This document shows positions 1 through 6,548 of a stretch of DNA of 13,099 bases, one piece after another (positions within the stretch are counted from its first letter, which is position 1; each line of letters begins with the position of its first letter). The notes beneath the pieces are model-generated. The model was not told the origin of the DNA, ran no database searches, and worked only from the letters and a program-made list of their open reading frames with translations. This stretch comes from 2-01-FULL-40-42 sp964349415. Its GTDB lineage: Bacteria; Patescibacteriota; Microgenomatia; UBA1406; GWC2-37-13. The translations under genes and the position numbers were made by a program. Location: contig CAYGGJ010000023.1 in NCBI GenBank assembly GCA_964349415.1, forward strand, positions 1 through 13,099. Direction: 5' to 3'.

Positions 1-962
1 AACTTGTTGCCGAAAAACTTAGGCAGGCCGACGACGTGGCATTTCTTAATCTTGCACGAGCCACCGCTTTGATAAATGATGCAAAGGTAGACGTAAGAGA
101 TCTTAAGAAAGAATTAAATGGTAAAAAAGAAAAAGAAGTAAAGACGCTTGAAGATTTGATTGCAGCAAAAGAAGAGAAAATCCTAAAAAAAGAAGACAAA
201 CAATTCGAGGAATTTTTCGACCTTTCCGTGGAGGAAAAAAAAGCAACCGGAATCAAGATGTCTCTTGAAGGAGATGTATTGGCAACTCTAGATAATCAAT
301 CGGGCGCTGTTTATCTTCTCTCGCTTTCAAAAAAATCTCTGGACCGAAAGTCAGCCGACGAAATAAAAAACGGAAACATGGTTGCAAATACAGAAGACAA
401 GGTATTTGTTTTTAAGCCCGGAAGGGGAATCGTTGTCTTAGATAGCGACGGAAAAGCGACGGAAGCTATCGATAACGATCCAACATGGGGGAGCATAGTG
501 TCTATGATTACCTACAACAACAACCTTTATCTTCTAGACAGTCAAAAAGGAGATATATATAAATATATACCTGCGGAAAAGGGATTTTCCGAAAAAAGCT
601 CGTATTTCAACGGACAGGATAAGCCAAATCTTACGAGTGCCAATTCACTTGCCATAGATCTTTCTGTCTACGCAGGATTTCCCGACTCGATTGCAAAGTT
701 TACCAGTGGTATAAAGGATGGATTTAATCCGACGTTTCCCGAGAGTGGAGTACGTATAGACAAAATCATTACTAACGGTGATCTTAAAAAAGTTTATGCA
801 TGGGACAAGAAAAAATCTTCACTCTACGTAGTAAATAAAGACGGCGTGTATGAACGTCAGATCAACTCTTCAATCTTTTCAAAAGGGGATGATGTTATCG
901 TTTCAGGAGAAAACGCTTACATACTAAAAGGCTCAAAGATCTATACGGTGAGCGTAAATTAA
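1..962 (+). CDS. Beta-propeller-like protein, C-terminal part (5' end outside window)
   Basis: The reading frame is already open at the left edge (codons from base 3, reading LVAEKLRQADD before the GTG at 36), so this is a 5'-truncated gene and the GTG should not be taken as its start. About 320 residues are visible. The first ~60 are helical and very rich in Lys and Glu, probably a coiled-coil or linker. The rest has regularly spaced short hydrophobic strands with patterns such as NNLYLLDSQKGDIYKY and KKSSLYVVNKDGVYERQ, which resemble the repeated blades of NHL/YVTN-type beta-propellers. I infer a propeller used for binding; the ligand is unknown. The N-terminal part, which might hold a membrane anchor or an enzyme domain, is not seen. 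It converges on the next gene with one base between the stops. Identification as a propeller is by pattern only. Confidence 0.6.
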   Translation, partial: LVAEKLRQADDVAFLNLARATALINDAKVDVRDLKKELNGKKEKEVKTLEDLIAAKEEKILKKEDKQFEEFFDLSVEEKKATGIKMSLEGDVLATLDNQSGAVYLLSLSKKSLDRKSADEIKNGNMVANTEDKVFVFKPGRGIVVLDSDGKATEAIDNDPTWGSIVSMITYNNNLYLLDSQKGDIYKYIPAEKGFSEKSSYFNGQDKPNLTSANSLAIDLSVYAGFPDSIAKFTSGIKDGFNPTFPESGVRIDKIITNGDLKKVYAWDKKKSSLYVVNKDGVYERQINSSIFSKGDDVIVSGENAYILKGSKIYTVSVN

Positions 963-963
963 T

Positions 964-1347
964 CTACTTTCCCGTAGGATTTCCTACGGAAGGGAGATTA
1001 AATTGGAAGCCGTTCGGGGTTGTCCTGATTATTCTTCCGCCCAGAATGACGCCGGTTAAGAGGTTGAAGATCACTAAAGCTGCTATGACTACAATCATTC
1101 CGATAAAAGCATTTTGAATCTTATGTCTTGCCTTCAAAAGTTTTTCTTTATCACCAGCCGAAGAAATCCAGTCAAATCCTCCCCATAAAAGATAAATAAG
1201 AGTTACTATTCCCGCGATAATCAAAAACAAACTTATTCCTGTACTCAGCAATATTCCCAATGGGTTGGAGCCGCTTGCAAACTCAGAGCCTGGTGGAGGT
1301 TTGATCTCGCCAAAGATTTTTTTTGTGTCCGCCGCCGCAAGTTTCAT
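964..1347 (-). CDS. T4SS-pilin-like two-helix membrane protein (127 aa)
   Basis: The protein has two hydrophobic helices, at about residues 28-55 and 77-102. They are separated by a short charged loop that follows the motif GGFDWISSAGDKEK, with KARHKIQNAFIG leading into the second helix. This layout (helix, GG..., [SG]xGDKEK, basic amphipathic stretch, helix) is typical of the small TrbC/VirB2-like 'type IV secretion system pilin' proteins that are abundant in Patescibacteria. I infer an inner-membrane protein, perhaps a pilin or a secretion-channel subunit; no VirB4, VirB6 or other secretion gene is in view. Its ATG overlaps the stop of the upstream gene as ATGA (1344-1347), which suggests translational coupling to the similar 101-residue protein. 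The N-terminal 27 residues do not look like a classical signal peptide. Confidence 0.75.
   Translation of the reverse strand: MKLAAADTKKIFGEIKPPPGSEFASGSNPLGILLSTGISLFLIIAGIVTLIYLLWGGFDWISSAGDKEKLLKARHKIQNAFIGMIVVIAALVIFNLLTGVILGGRIIRTTPNGFQFNLPSVGNPTGK
972..989. repeat. Hairpin-forming inverted repeat at the convergent gene end
   Basis: CCGTAGG (972-978) and CCTACGG (983-989) form a perfect 7-bp inverted repeat around a 4-nt loop. A few further pairs outside are possible if C971 is bulged. It lies inside the last codons of the 127-residue pilin-like gene and just past the stop of the plus-strand gene ending at 962, so it could mark transcript ends in both directions. No clear U-tract follows on either strand, so I do not call it an intrinsic terminator. 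Confidence 0.4.
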
Positions 1348-1649
1348 AATGGTAGATCTACGTTTAAAACTATCTCTATTACTTTTAGTGTTAGAAAGCT
1401 TACTAGCACTAACAAGATACCTATAACCGCATACTTAATAATTGCCTGAGCCTTCTCAACAAGTTTTGTGTCGCCACCTGCGGTAATGATAGTATAGCCA
1501 CCATAAAAAAGCGCGATAAGAAAGGTGAGAGCTGCACCAATAAAGACCACGGGGATAACGACATTGAGAATGACCGCAAGGTTCCCGAATTTTGCCAGAG
1601 GATTATTTTCAGGACGTGAGAAATCTACCGCGTAGGCCACAGGGATCAT
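1344..1649 (-). CDS. T4SS-pilin-like two-helix membrane protein (101 aa)
   Basis: This is a shorter relative of the gene downstream of it: two hydrophobic helices (about residues 22-50 and 72-95) around the motif GGYTIITAGGDTKLVEKAQ. That matches the GG...GGDxxxxxKA pattern of the patescibacterial T4SS-pilin-like family. The likely location is the cytoplasmic membrane, and the role may be as a pilin-like or channel subunit together with the 127-residue protein, to which it is joined by a 4-bp ATGA overlap. The ATG at 1649 is preferred because an in-frame TAG lies only four codons upstream and because a promoter places the transcript start on this ATG. The N-terminus (MIPVAYAVDFS) is shorter than a normal signal peptide, though VAYA resembles the end of one. 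Sequence similarity of the pair suggests an old tandem duplication. Confidence 0.72.
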   Translation of the reverse strand: MIPVAYAVDFSRPENNPLAKFGNLAVILNVVIPVVFIGAALTFLIALFYGGYTIITAGGDTKLVEKAQAIIKYAVIGILLVLVSFLTLKVIEIVLNVDLPL

Positions 1650-1655
1650 AATGAA

Positions 1656-1684
1656 AGTCTATTTGATACTATTTTCAAAGTCAA
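1656..1684 (-). promoter_or_regulatory. Promoter of the pilin-like pair (leaderless)
   Basis: On the minus strand TTGACT (1684-1679) is followed by a 17-bp spacer and TAGACT (1661-1656). Six bases then separate the -10 from the ATG at 1649, so the expected transcription start is the A of the ATG. The -35 is near consensus and the -10 matches at 4 of 6 positions. There is no Shine-Dalgarno sequence. Confidence 0.6.
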
Positions 1685-1694
1685 TACACGATAC

Positions 1695-2291
1695 TTAAAC
1701 TTTTCTTCGAGGCTTCGTTTGTAAATCTCTAATTACGTCAATAAAAAATTCGGCTTCTCCTTCGTTCTTACAATGCCTGTGCATCATCCTATGACCTTCA
1801 TACTTTTCCACTTTTTGATATTTGGAAGCTATTACTCGTCTGGATAAAGAGGGGAGGTCGTCTTGAGCGCCTGAACGATCACTCAACCTAACATATTGAA
1901 TTGCGGAATTCTCACCGAAGCCATAAAAAAATACAATATCGAGAGATCGATCCCATTCCAAAGCATCTCCTTCGGGAAAGACCCCCATTGCATAGGCGCG
2001 TATACCTACTGCGTGCCGTGTGGAAGTAGAGGCAGTAAGCTCAATGTCGGGATATTGCGGGAAATCTTCATGATTCTTCGCTGCCCCTGTTAACGAGAGT
2101 GATTCTCCTTCCCCAAGAACCAGATCCTGCAATGGGCTGTTGTACAGTCGCCAGAAAATTTCATCTGGATCAGTCTGTACTTTAAATAAAACTCCGGGTA
2201 ACCTGACATCTTCCCGCTCCCTTAAGAGAGAATCTATCAATTTTTTAAACTCTACTCGACAAGGTAGAGATCTGTTCCTTCGTTCGCTCAT
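1695..2291 (-). CDS. Hypothetical protein (198 aa), family not recognised
   Basis: I do not recognise this protein. It has no membrane helix and no signal peptide, so it is probably cytoplasmic. It starts with a basic helix (residues 1-25, Arg-rich). The middle alternates short strands (about residues 75-140) and contains the stretches ELTASTSTRHAVGIRAYAMG and LDIVFFYGFGE. It ends in a helix with HRMMHRHCKNEGEAEFFIDV and a basic tail. The His/Cys cluster HRMMHRHC could bind a metal, but no standard motif is present. The reading frame is supported by its length, by a TATAAT promoter box right before the ATG and by its fit between neighbours; the other frames here hold only shorter ORFs. It is transcribed away from the Fic operon, with a 108-bp gap between the two start codons. 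It may be lineage-restricted. Confidence 0.7.
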   Translation of the reverse strand: MSERRNRSLPCRVEFKKLIDSLLREREDVRLPGVLFKVQTDPDEIFWRLYNSPLQDLVLGEGESLSLTGAAKNHEDFPQYPDIELTASTSTRHAVGIRAYAMGVFPEGDALEWDRSLDIVFFYGFGENSAIQYVRLSDRSGAQDDLPSLSRRVIASKYQKVEKYEGHRMMHRHCKNEGEAEFFIDVIRDLQTKPRRKV

Positions 2292-2299
2292 AGAGGATG

Positions 2300-2308
2300 A
2301 TTATAGCA
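2300..2308 (-). promoter_or_regulatory. Extended -10 promoter of the 198-aa gene
   Basis: TGCTATAAT on the minus strand is a perfect TGn-extended -10. The TATAAT ends 8 bases before the ATG at 2291, so the mRNA should have a leader of 0-2 nt. No convincing -35 is seen, as is common with extended -10 promoters. Confidence 0.6.
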
Positions 2309-2384
2309 TAGAGCCTCCTGACAGAATCCAACACGAATCGATGGTTTGCTTGTCCGATACGTACGGTAAATAAGCGGGAAAAAT

Positions 2385-2392
2385 TGTATAAT
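2385..2392 (+). promoter_or_regulatory. -10 promoter of the Fic operon (leaderless)
   Basis: TATAAT (2387-2392), preceded directly by TG, ends 7 bases before the ATG at 2400, which places the transcript start at or next to the ATG. No good -35 is present at 16-18 bp. This would be the only promoter visible for the three overlapping genes 2400-5415. Confidence 0.55.
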
Positions 2393-2399
2393 AACCTTT

Positions 2400-3443
2400 A
2401 TGTTTGAGCCCTCCTTCTCAATTACTAATAAAATACTTTCAAACATCGGACGAATCGAGGCCGCCGAAGAAGTAATCAAACATGCGCCACTCCTTCCACT
2501 ATGGGAAAAGCAATTTAAAGAGGATGCAGTTGTCCGGGCTGTTCATCACGGAACCCATATTGAAGGAAACCCGCTTCATAAGGATGAAGCAAAGGATGTG
2601 CTTTTGGGAAAAGATGTTATCGCACGTCCCAGAGACATACAGGAGATCATAAACTATCGAAAGGTTATCGAGTTTATAGACGATGAGGCAAAAAAACAGA
2701 TAGACAAGATAACCGTTTCTCTTATTGCTAAATTACACCGTCTTATTGTGCGAGGAATTCTTTCCGAAGAACAAGCCGGAGAATACCGGAAAACTCAGGT
2801 AGTCATCAAAAACTCTCAGACGGGAGAGATTACCTTTAGACCTCCACCTCCCGTTGAGGTTCCGTTTCTCATGCGGGAGTTTATCTATTGGCTAAACAAA
2901 GATCACAGGGACGAACTGCACCCTGTTTTAAAGGCAGGTATCGCTCATCATGAAATGGTCCGCATACATCCATATATTGATGGGAACGGAAGAGTTGCCC
3001 GGATTTTATCGATGTTAATTCTACTACTGGGAGGATATGATATCAGGAGATTTTTCTCGCTTGAGGAATATTACGATAAAGATGCACTCGCGTACTACGA
3101 GAATCTTCAGAAAGCATCAGCCGGCGATCTTCCGTCGTGGCTTGAATATTTTACCCTAGGAGCCGCAATTGAGTTTGACAAGGTAAAGGAAAAGATTTTA
3201 AGACTCTCGAGGGACGTAAAACTAAAGGAACGGTTCGGTGGCAAGCAGATTTTTCTTTCCGAGCGTCAAGTTAAGATAATCGAATATATAGACGAGGTGG
3301 GCTATCTTCAAAACCAAAGCTTTTCTACTCTTTTTGCCGAAATATCGGAAGATTCTGTGTTGCGTGATATTCAGGATCTAATCCAAAAGAATCTTATTAA
3401 AAAAATAGGAAGTACAAAAGCGGCGCGGTACGTGAAATTATGA
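2400..3443 (+). CDS. Fic family protein (probable AMPylase) with C-terminal winged helix
   Basis: Fic enzymes usually transfer AMP (sometimes another phosphate-containing group) from a nucleotide to a hydroxyl side chain of a target protein. The core motif HPYIDGNGRVAR is complete at residues 190-201, including catalytic His190, the anion-binding DGNGR and the final Arg201. The target-positioning flap is seen as FRPPPPVEVPFLM around residues 145-158. The N-terminal region resembles Fic_N and carries EGN at 55-57. That matches the inhibitory helix of class II Fic proteins, (S/T)xxxE(G/N), except that a Gly stands where Ser/Thr is expected. Residues ~285-347 look like a winged helix-turn-helix, a frequent C-terminal partner in this family and perhaps a DNA-binding part. 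The length of 347 residues is normal. The stop overlaps the next start as ATGA. The target is unknown. Confidence 0.92.
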   Translation: MFEPSFSITNKILSNIGRIEAAEEVIKHAPLLPLWEKQFKEDAVVRAVHHGTHIEGNPLHKDEAKDVLLGKDVIARPRDIQEIINYRKVIEFIDDEAKKQIDKITVSLIAKLHRLIVRGILSEEQAGEYRKTQVVIKNSQTGEITFRPPPPVEVPFLMREFIYWLNKDHRDELHPVLKAGIAHHEMVRIHPYIDGNGRVARILSMLILLLGGYDIRRFFSLEEYYDKDALAYYENLQKASAGDLPSWLEYFTLGAAIEFDKVKEKILRLSRDVKLKERFGGKQIFLSERQVKIIEYIDEVGYLQNQSFSTLFAEISEDSVLRDIQDLIQKNLIKKIGSTKAARYVKL

Positions 3444-3625
3444 GAGCCTATCCTATGGAAATTATATACATCGGTTTTTTTCTACCCGCACTTTTCTCCA
3501 TTACTTTTTTTATAGAAGGCGCTTATAAGATTTACAAACATGAAGACGGGGTAGTTACTTTTTGCTTAGGAATTCTCTTCCTGATAGGTTTGGGAGTATT
3601 TTATATATTCGTGATGCCGAAATGA
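3440..3625 (+). CDS. Small two-helix membrane protein (61 aa)
   Basis: Two hydrophobic segments (about residues 8-26 and 38-58) are joined by a short charged loop (YKIYKHEDG), so this is a membrane hairpin with no soluble domain. I do not recognise a family. The gene is believable because its ATG overlaps the Fic stop (ATGA 3440-3443) and its own stop overlaps the ligase start (ATGA 3622-3625): it fills the gap between two well-identified genes exactly. A second ATG five codons later (3455) would give a 56-residue form. Neither start has a Shine-Dalgarno sequence, so translation is probably coupled to the gene upstream. Its function is unknown; the position between a Fic enzyme and a ligase could simply reflect compact packing. 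Confidence 0.65.
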   Translation: MRAYPMEIIYIGFFLPALFSITFFIEGAYKIYKHEDGVVTFCLGILFLIGLGVFYIFVMPK

Positions 3626-5415
3626 AGTTTTCACAGCTGGCTGTTTTTATTGAAAAGATCGAGCAGACATCTTCCCGACTGGAAATTACAAAGCTACTCT
3701 CAGAATTATTTAACAGGCTTTCAAAAGAAGAGTTTGACAAAACAGTTTACCTATTACAGGGAAGAGTCAGGCCTCAATATGAACCTGAGGAGTTTGGAAT
3801 GGGTGAAAAAAATGTTATACGGAGTGTATCTTTGGCTCTTCATCTGGAGAGAAAATTTTTTGAGACTGAATTTAAGAAGATAGGAGATCTTGGTTTAACA
3901 GTCGAGCACTTTAAAAAACAATTTTCTTCGTTCGAGCAAAAGGACGCATCAATTATTGAAGTCTATGAGACTTTATCCGCACTCGCAAAAAAAAGCGGTT
4001 TGGGTTCGCAAGAGTCTAAAAGCAATCTATTGGGACAGCTTATCCGGGAACTCGATCCACTTTCCTGCCGTTACATCGTCCGAATTCCTGTTGGTGCTTT
4101 GAGACTTGGCTTCTCCGATATGACAGTACTTGATGCCTACTCTTGGATGCTTACCAATGATAAAACTCTTCGTCCGATAATCGAAAAAGCATATCACGTG
4201 AGGCCGGATCTGGGTTTTATTGGCGCTCAACTAAGAGCTAAAGGAAAAAAAGGTCTGCAAAATATACATCCCGAGATTTTTACACCGATTATCATGATGA
4301 GGGCAGAGCGCCTTTCATCAGGTAAAGAAATTGTAGAAAAAATAGGAAAAAGTGCTGTTGAGCCAAAGTATGACGGGTTTAGGTTGCAAGCCCATTACAG
4401 GAAGACTAGAGAAGGCGGAGAAGTGCGCTTGTACTCACGAAACCTTGAGGAAGTGTCCTTCATGTACCCGGACGTTGTAGAAGGTTTTAAAAAACAGATG
4501 AGGGCAAAAGAAGCGATTGTAGAGGGAGAAGCCATTGGATATGATGCAAAGAGGGATAGCTTTCTTCCGTTCCAGGAAACTTCACAGCGAAAAAGAAAAT
4601 ACGACATTGAAGAAAAGGCAAAGGAGATTCCCCTTAAATTTTTCACATTCGAACTCCTTTATAAGGACGGCAAGGATTTTATCAATGAGCAATTTACCAT
4701 ACGGAGAAAAACCTTAGTTGGGAGTATCCATACAACCGGAAGAGTTACTGAGGACACAATTTTGGTTGCCACAGAGACACTCACAGAAGATCCAAATGAG
4801 GTGGAGAAGATCTTTACAGATGCACTTGCAGAAGGGCTCGAGGGAATTCTTGCTAAAAAACTTCACGGCATCTATCAACCGGGCGCACGCGGATGGAACT
4901 GGATTAAGCTCAAGAAAAGTTATTCATCCAAGATCGACGACACTATTGATGTTGTAGTTTTTGGATACGATTATGGAAAAGGTAAGAGAACCGGATTCGG
5001 AATCGGAGCATTTTTAGTAGGAGTTTACGATCCTCAACAGGATAAGTATGTCACCATCGCAAAGATTGGGACCGGACTGACGGATGATGAATGGAGGGAA
5101 CTTAAGAAGCGGGGCGATAAATTCAAAATCAATAAAAAACCTAACGTTTATGAGGTTGATAAGGCCATGGGGGTGGATGTCTGGATAAACCCCTCAATCG
5201 TCGTTGAAATCCGTGCGGATGAAATTACTCGTTCAGCGGTGCATACCGCAGGAAGAACGTTGAAGAAAACCAAAAGCGGTTCTGCCTTGGAGGTCGACAT
5301 CTCAGGATACGCTCTCCGTTTTCCTCGTCTTGAAAGATTCAGAGATGATAAAAAGGCAGAGGACGCCACTTCGCTGCAGGAGATTAAGAAGTTCTATCAA
5401 TCTCAAAAAAAGTAA
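3622..5415 (+). CDS. lig: ATP-dependent DNA ligase (597 aa)
   Basis: The enzyme seals nicks in duplex DNA through a lysine-AMP intermediate. All nucleotidyltransferase motifs are present: motif I KYDGFR with adenylated Lys249, SRNLEE (Ia), VEGEAIGYD (III), FFTFELLYKDG (IIIa), EGILAKKL (IV) and WIKLKKSY (V). The OB-fold follows with YGKGKRTGFGIGAFLVGVYD, and the C-terminal LRFPRLERFRDDKKAEDA matches motif VI. About 200 residues before motif I form the helical DNA-binding domain found in archaeal and eukaryotic replicative ligases, so all three domains are there and the protein is full length. The ATG at 3622 is chosen over an upstream TTG (3562) because it overlaps the preceding stop as ATGA and starts the domain correctly. 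Bacterial replication normally uses the NAD-dependent LigA; this type suggests transfer from archaea or an extra repair role. Confidence 0.95.
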   Translation: MKFSQLAVFIEKIEQTSSRLEITKLLSELFNRLSKEEFDKTVYLLQGRVRPQYEPEEFGMGEKNVIRSVSLALHLERKFFETEFKKIGDLGLTVEHFKKQFSSFEQKDASIIEVYETLSALAKKSGLGSQESKSNLLGQLIRELDPLSCRYIVRIPVGALRLGFSDMTVLDAYSWMLTNDKTLRPIIEKAYHVRPDLGFIGAQLRAKGKKGLQNIHPEIFTPIIMMRAERLSSGKEIVEKIGKSAVEPKYDGFRLQAHYRKTREGGEVRLYSRNLEEVSFMYPDVVEGFKKQMRAKEAIVEGEAIGYDAKRDSFLPFQETSQRKRKYDIEEKAKEIPLKFFTFELLYKDGKDFINEQFTIRRKTLVGSIHTTGRVTEDTILVATETLTEDPNEVEKIFTDALAEGLEGILAKKLHGIYQPGARGWNWIKLKKSYSSKIDDTIDVVVFGYDYGKGKRTGFGIGAFLVGVYDPQQDKYVTIAKIGTGLTDDEWRELKKRGDKFKINKKPNVYEVDKAMGVDVWINPSIVVEIRADEITRSAVHTAGRTLKKTKSGSALEVDISGYALRFPRLERFRDDKKAEDATSLQEIKKFYQSQKK

Positions 5416-5420
5416 GACGC

Positions 5421-6236
5421 TTAATTTCCATTCTTTCCGCCATTGGTCAATATAGCCTTGGATGCACTTATGAAGCTGTACATTTTATGAACTCCTTGCC
5501 AGAAAATTTTTGCGTTTAAGATGAGAACTTTTGATTCTAATGTGATTGGATAGTGTAGCTTAATTGTTTTTTCAACGCGGTCGGGATACTCCAAAAAGAA
5601 TGAATCGGGATTATTTTTTATTCGTCTTGCAGAAAACTTAGCCATGAGCTTGTCATCAAAAACAATATTTCCTCCCGCTTTGTGGATATGGATAGAAAGA
5701 TCAATGTCTTCATGTACCTGCGAATCGTCAAGACAGACTTTTTTGCCCATCTTCTTCCAGATGTCTTTTGTGATTAGCATGTTAGGTCCGTTGAGCGGAT
5801 AATGTCCCATAAGTTTCTTTAAAGTGCCCACATAAAACTTAAAAACCATGGTTACAAAATACGGCGGGAAAGCTGGCATTTCCATATCGTAAAACTCTAC
5901 CAAGCCTAAAATTGCATCCGGCATTCGTTTTCTTTGAAAGTCGGCCTTGATGCGTTTTATCCAATTAGGAGGAAGGATCGTATCTGCATCGCACCTGGCG
6001 ATAATTTCATATTTTGCCTCATCAAACCCCCTGTTTCTTGCGTAGGTTATGCCTTGGCGCGATTCCTTAAGGACTATGACTCCAAACTTCTTCGCAATCT
6101 GAACTGTTTTATCGGTCGAATTATTATCTACCACAATAATTTCATCAGGTTTTACTTCCTGTTTTTTGAGGCTTGCGAGACACTGTTTTAGGTATTTTTC
6201 CTCGTTGTAGGCGGGTATGACGACCGAAATCTTCAT
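5421..6236 (-). CDS. Family 2 glycosyltransferase (271 aa)
   Basis: This is a GT-A fold glycosyltransferase that uses a nucleotide sugar and a divalent metal. The N-terminus MKISVVIPAYNEEKYL and the strand IIVVDNNSTDKT form the nucleotide-binding half. The metal-binding DxD is CDADT (Asp83, Asp85), and the acceptor-side motif is HEDIDLS (Glu176, Asp177), where the catalytic base normally lies. No clear membrane helix is seen, so the enzyme is probably soluble or peripheral. The acceptor is unknown, but cell-surface glycan synthesis is likely given the second GT2 gene and the DUF2298 protein nearby. The stop lies 5 bp from that of the convergent ligase gene. Upstream on the same strand is the 79-residue membrane protein, 29 bp away, but this gene has its own promoter box. 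Confidence 0.88.
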   Translation of the reverse strand: MKISVVIPAYNEEKYLKQCLASLKKQEVKPDEIIVVDNNSTDKTVQIAKKFGVIVLKESRQGITYARNRGFDEAKYEIIARCDADTILPPNWIKRIKADFQRKRMPDAILGLVEFYDMEMPAFPPYFVTMVFKFYVGTLKKLMGHYPLNGPNMLITKDIWKKMGKKVCLDDSQVHEDIDLSIHIHKAGGNIVFDDKLMAKFSARRIKNNPDSFFLEYPDRVEKTIKLHYPITLESKVLILNAKIFWQGVHKMYSFISASKAILTNGGKNGN

Positions 6237-6242
6237 CAGGCT

Positions 6243-6251
6243 ATTCTAGCA
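6243..6251 (-). promoter_or_regulatory. Extended -10 promoter of the minus-strand GT2 gene
   Basis: TGCTAGAAT on the minus strand is a TGn-extended -10 (TAGAAT matches 5 of 6). It ends 6 bases before the ATG at 6236, so transcription should begin on the start codon. The -35 is poor. Confidence 0.55.
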
Positions 6252-6265
6252 TAATTTGCAGTGCT

Positions 6266-6505
6266 TCAGGAAAAAAAGAAGTAGGCACCGAGTACGACTA
6301 ACAAAGTTATGAAAGCGAGGATATCGCTTGCAGTTCCTTGGATAACTGTAGGAAAGTACAGATCCAGGTCAAGAATATTGAAGAGATTTAAAAGTTTCAT
6401 ATTACCGGTCTGGATTGCATATATAGCCAGAAGAATAAGGTGGAATATGGCTGAGGTGAGAATAGTTCTTTTGACGGAAGTCACAAGCTTTTTCTTTACG
6501 CTCAT
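6266..6505 (-). CDS. Small two-helix membrane protein (79 aa)
   Basis: A basic N-terminus (SVKKKLVTSVKR) leads into a hydrophobic helix at about residues 15-32, then a loop with LNLFNILDLDLYFP, then a second helix at about 57-79 running to the end. By the positive-inside rule the N-terminus is likely cytoplasmic. I know no function for it. The opposite strand carries a 73-codon ORF over the same bases. I prefer this one because the protein has a sensible membrane topology and a promoter box ends 6 bases before its ATG. It lies just upstream of a GT2 gene on the same strand and may be cotranscribed with it, so an envelope role is possible. Confidence 0.65.
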   Translation of the reverse strand: MSVKKKLVTSVKRTILTSAIFHLILLAIYAIQTGNMKLLNLFNILDLDLYFPTVIQGTASDILAFITLLVVLGAYFFFS

Positions 6506-6511
6506 AGATAC

Positions 6512-6520
6512 ATTTTATCA
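6512..6520 (-). promoter_or_regulatory. Extended -10 promoter of the 79-aa membrane protein gene
   Basis: TGATAAAAT on the minus strand (TGn plus TAAAAT, 5 of 6) ends 6 bases before the ATG at 6505, which predicts a leaderless mRNA. It is only 5 bp from the divergent -10 of the + strand GT2 gene. Confidence 0.5.
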
Positions 6521-6522
6521 GA

Positions 6523-6531
6523 TGTTATAAT
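6523..6531 (+). promoter_or_regulatory. Extended -10 promoter of the plus-strand GT2 gene
   Basis: TGTTATAAT is a perfect TGn-extended -10. The ATG at 6549 lies 17 bases after it, so the leader should be about 10 nt long (CCTACCTTTTTCCT region), with no Shine-Dalgarno sequence. Confidence 0.6.
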
Positions 6532-6548
6532 AATCCTACCTTTTTCCT

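Noticed and set aside
36..38. GTG at 36 as the start of the first gene
   Set aside because: The frame is open to the left edge with plausible coding residues, so the gene starts outside the window.
2140..2373. 77-codon plus-strand ORF and a 63-codon minus-strand ORF (2288-2479) around the divergent promoters
   Set aside because: They overlap the 198-aa and Fic genes antisense, run through both promoter boxes, and give low-complexity products without motifs.
3562..3621. TTG-started 20-codon extension of the DNA ligase
   Set aside because: It overlaps the 61-aa membrane protein gene over most of its length. The ATG at 3622 forms an ATGA overlap and fits the ligase N-terminus.
6309..6530. 73-codon plus-strand ORF opposite the 79-aa membrane protein
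   Set aside because: The product shows no sensible topology and has no promoter. The minus-strand product has two clear helices and a leaderless promoter.
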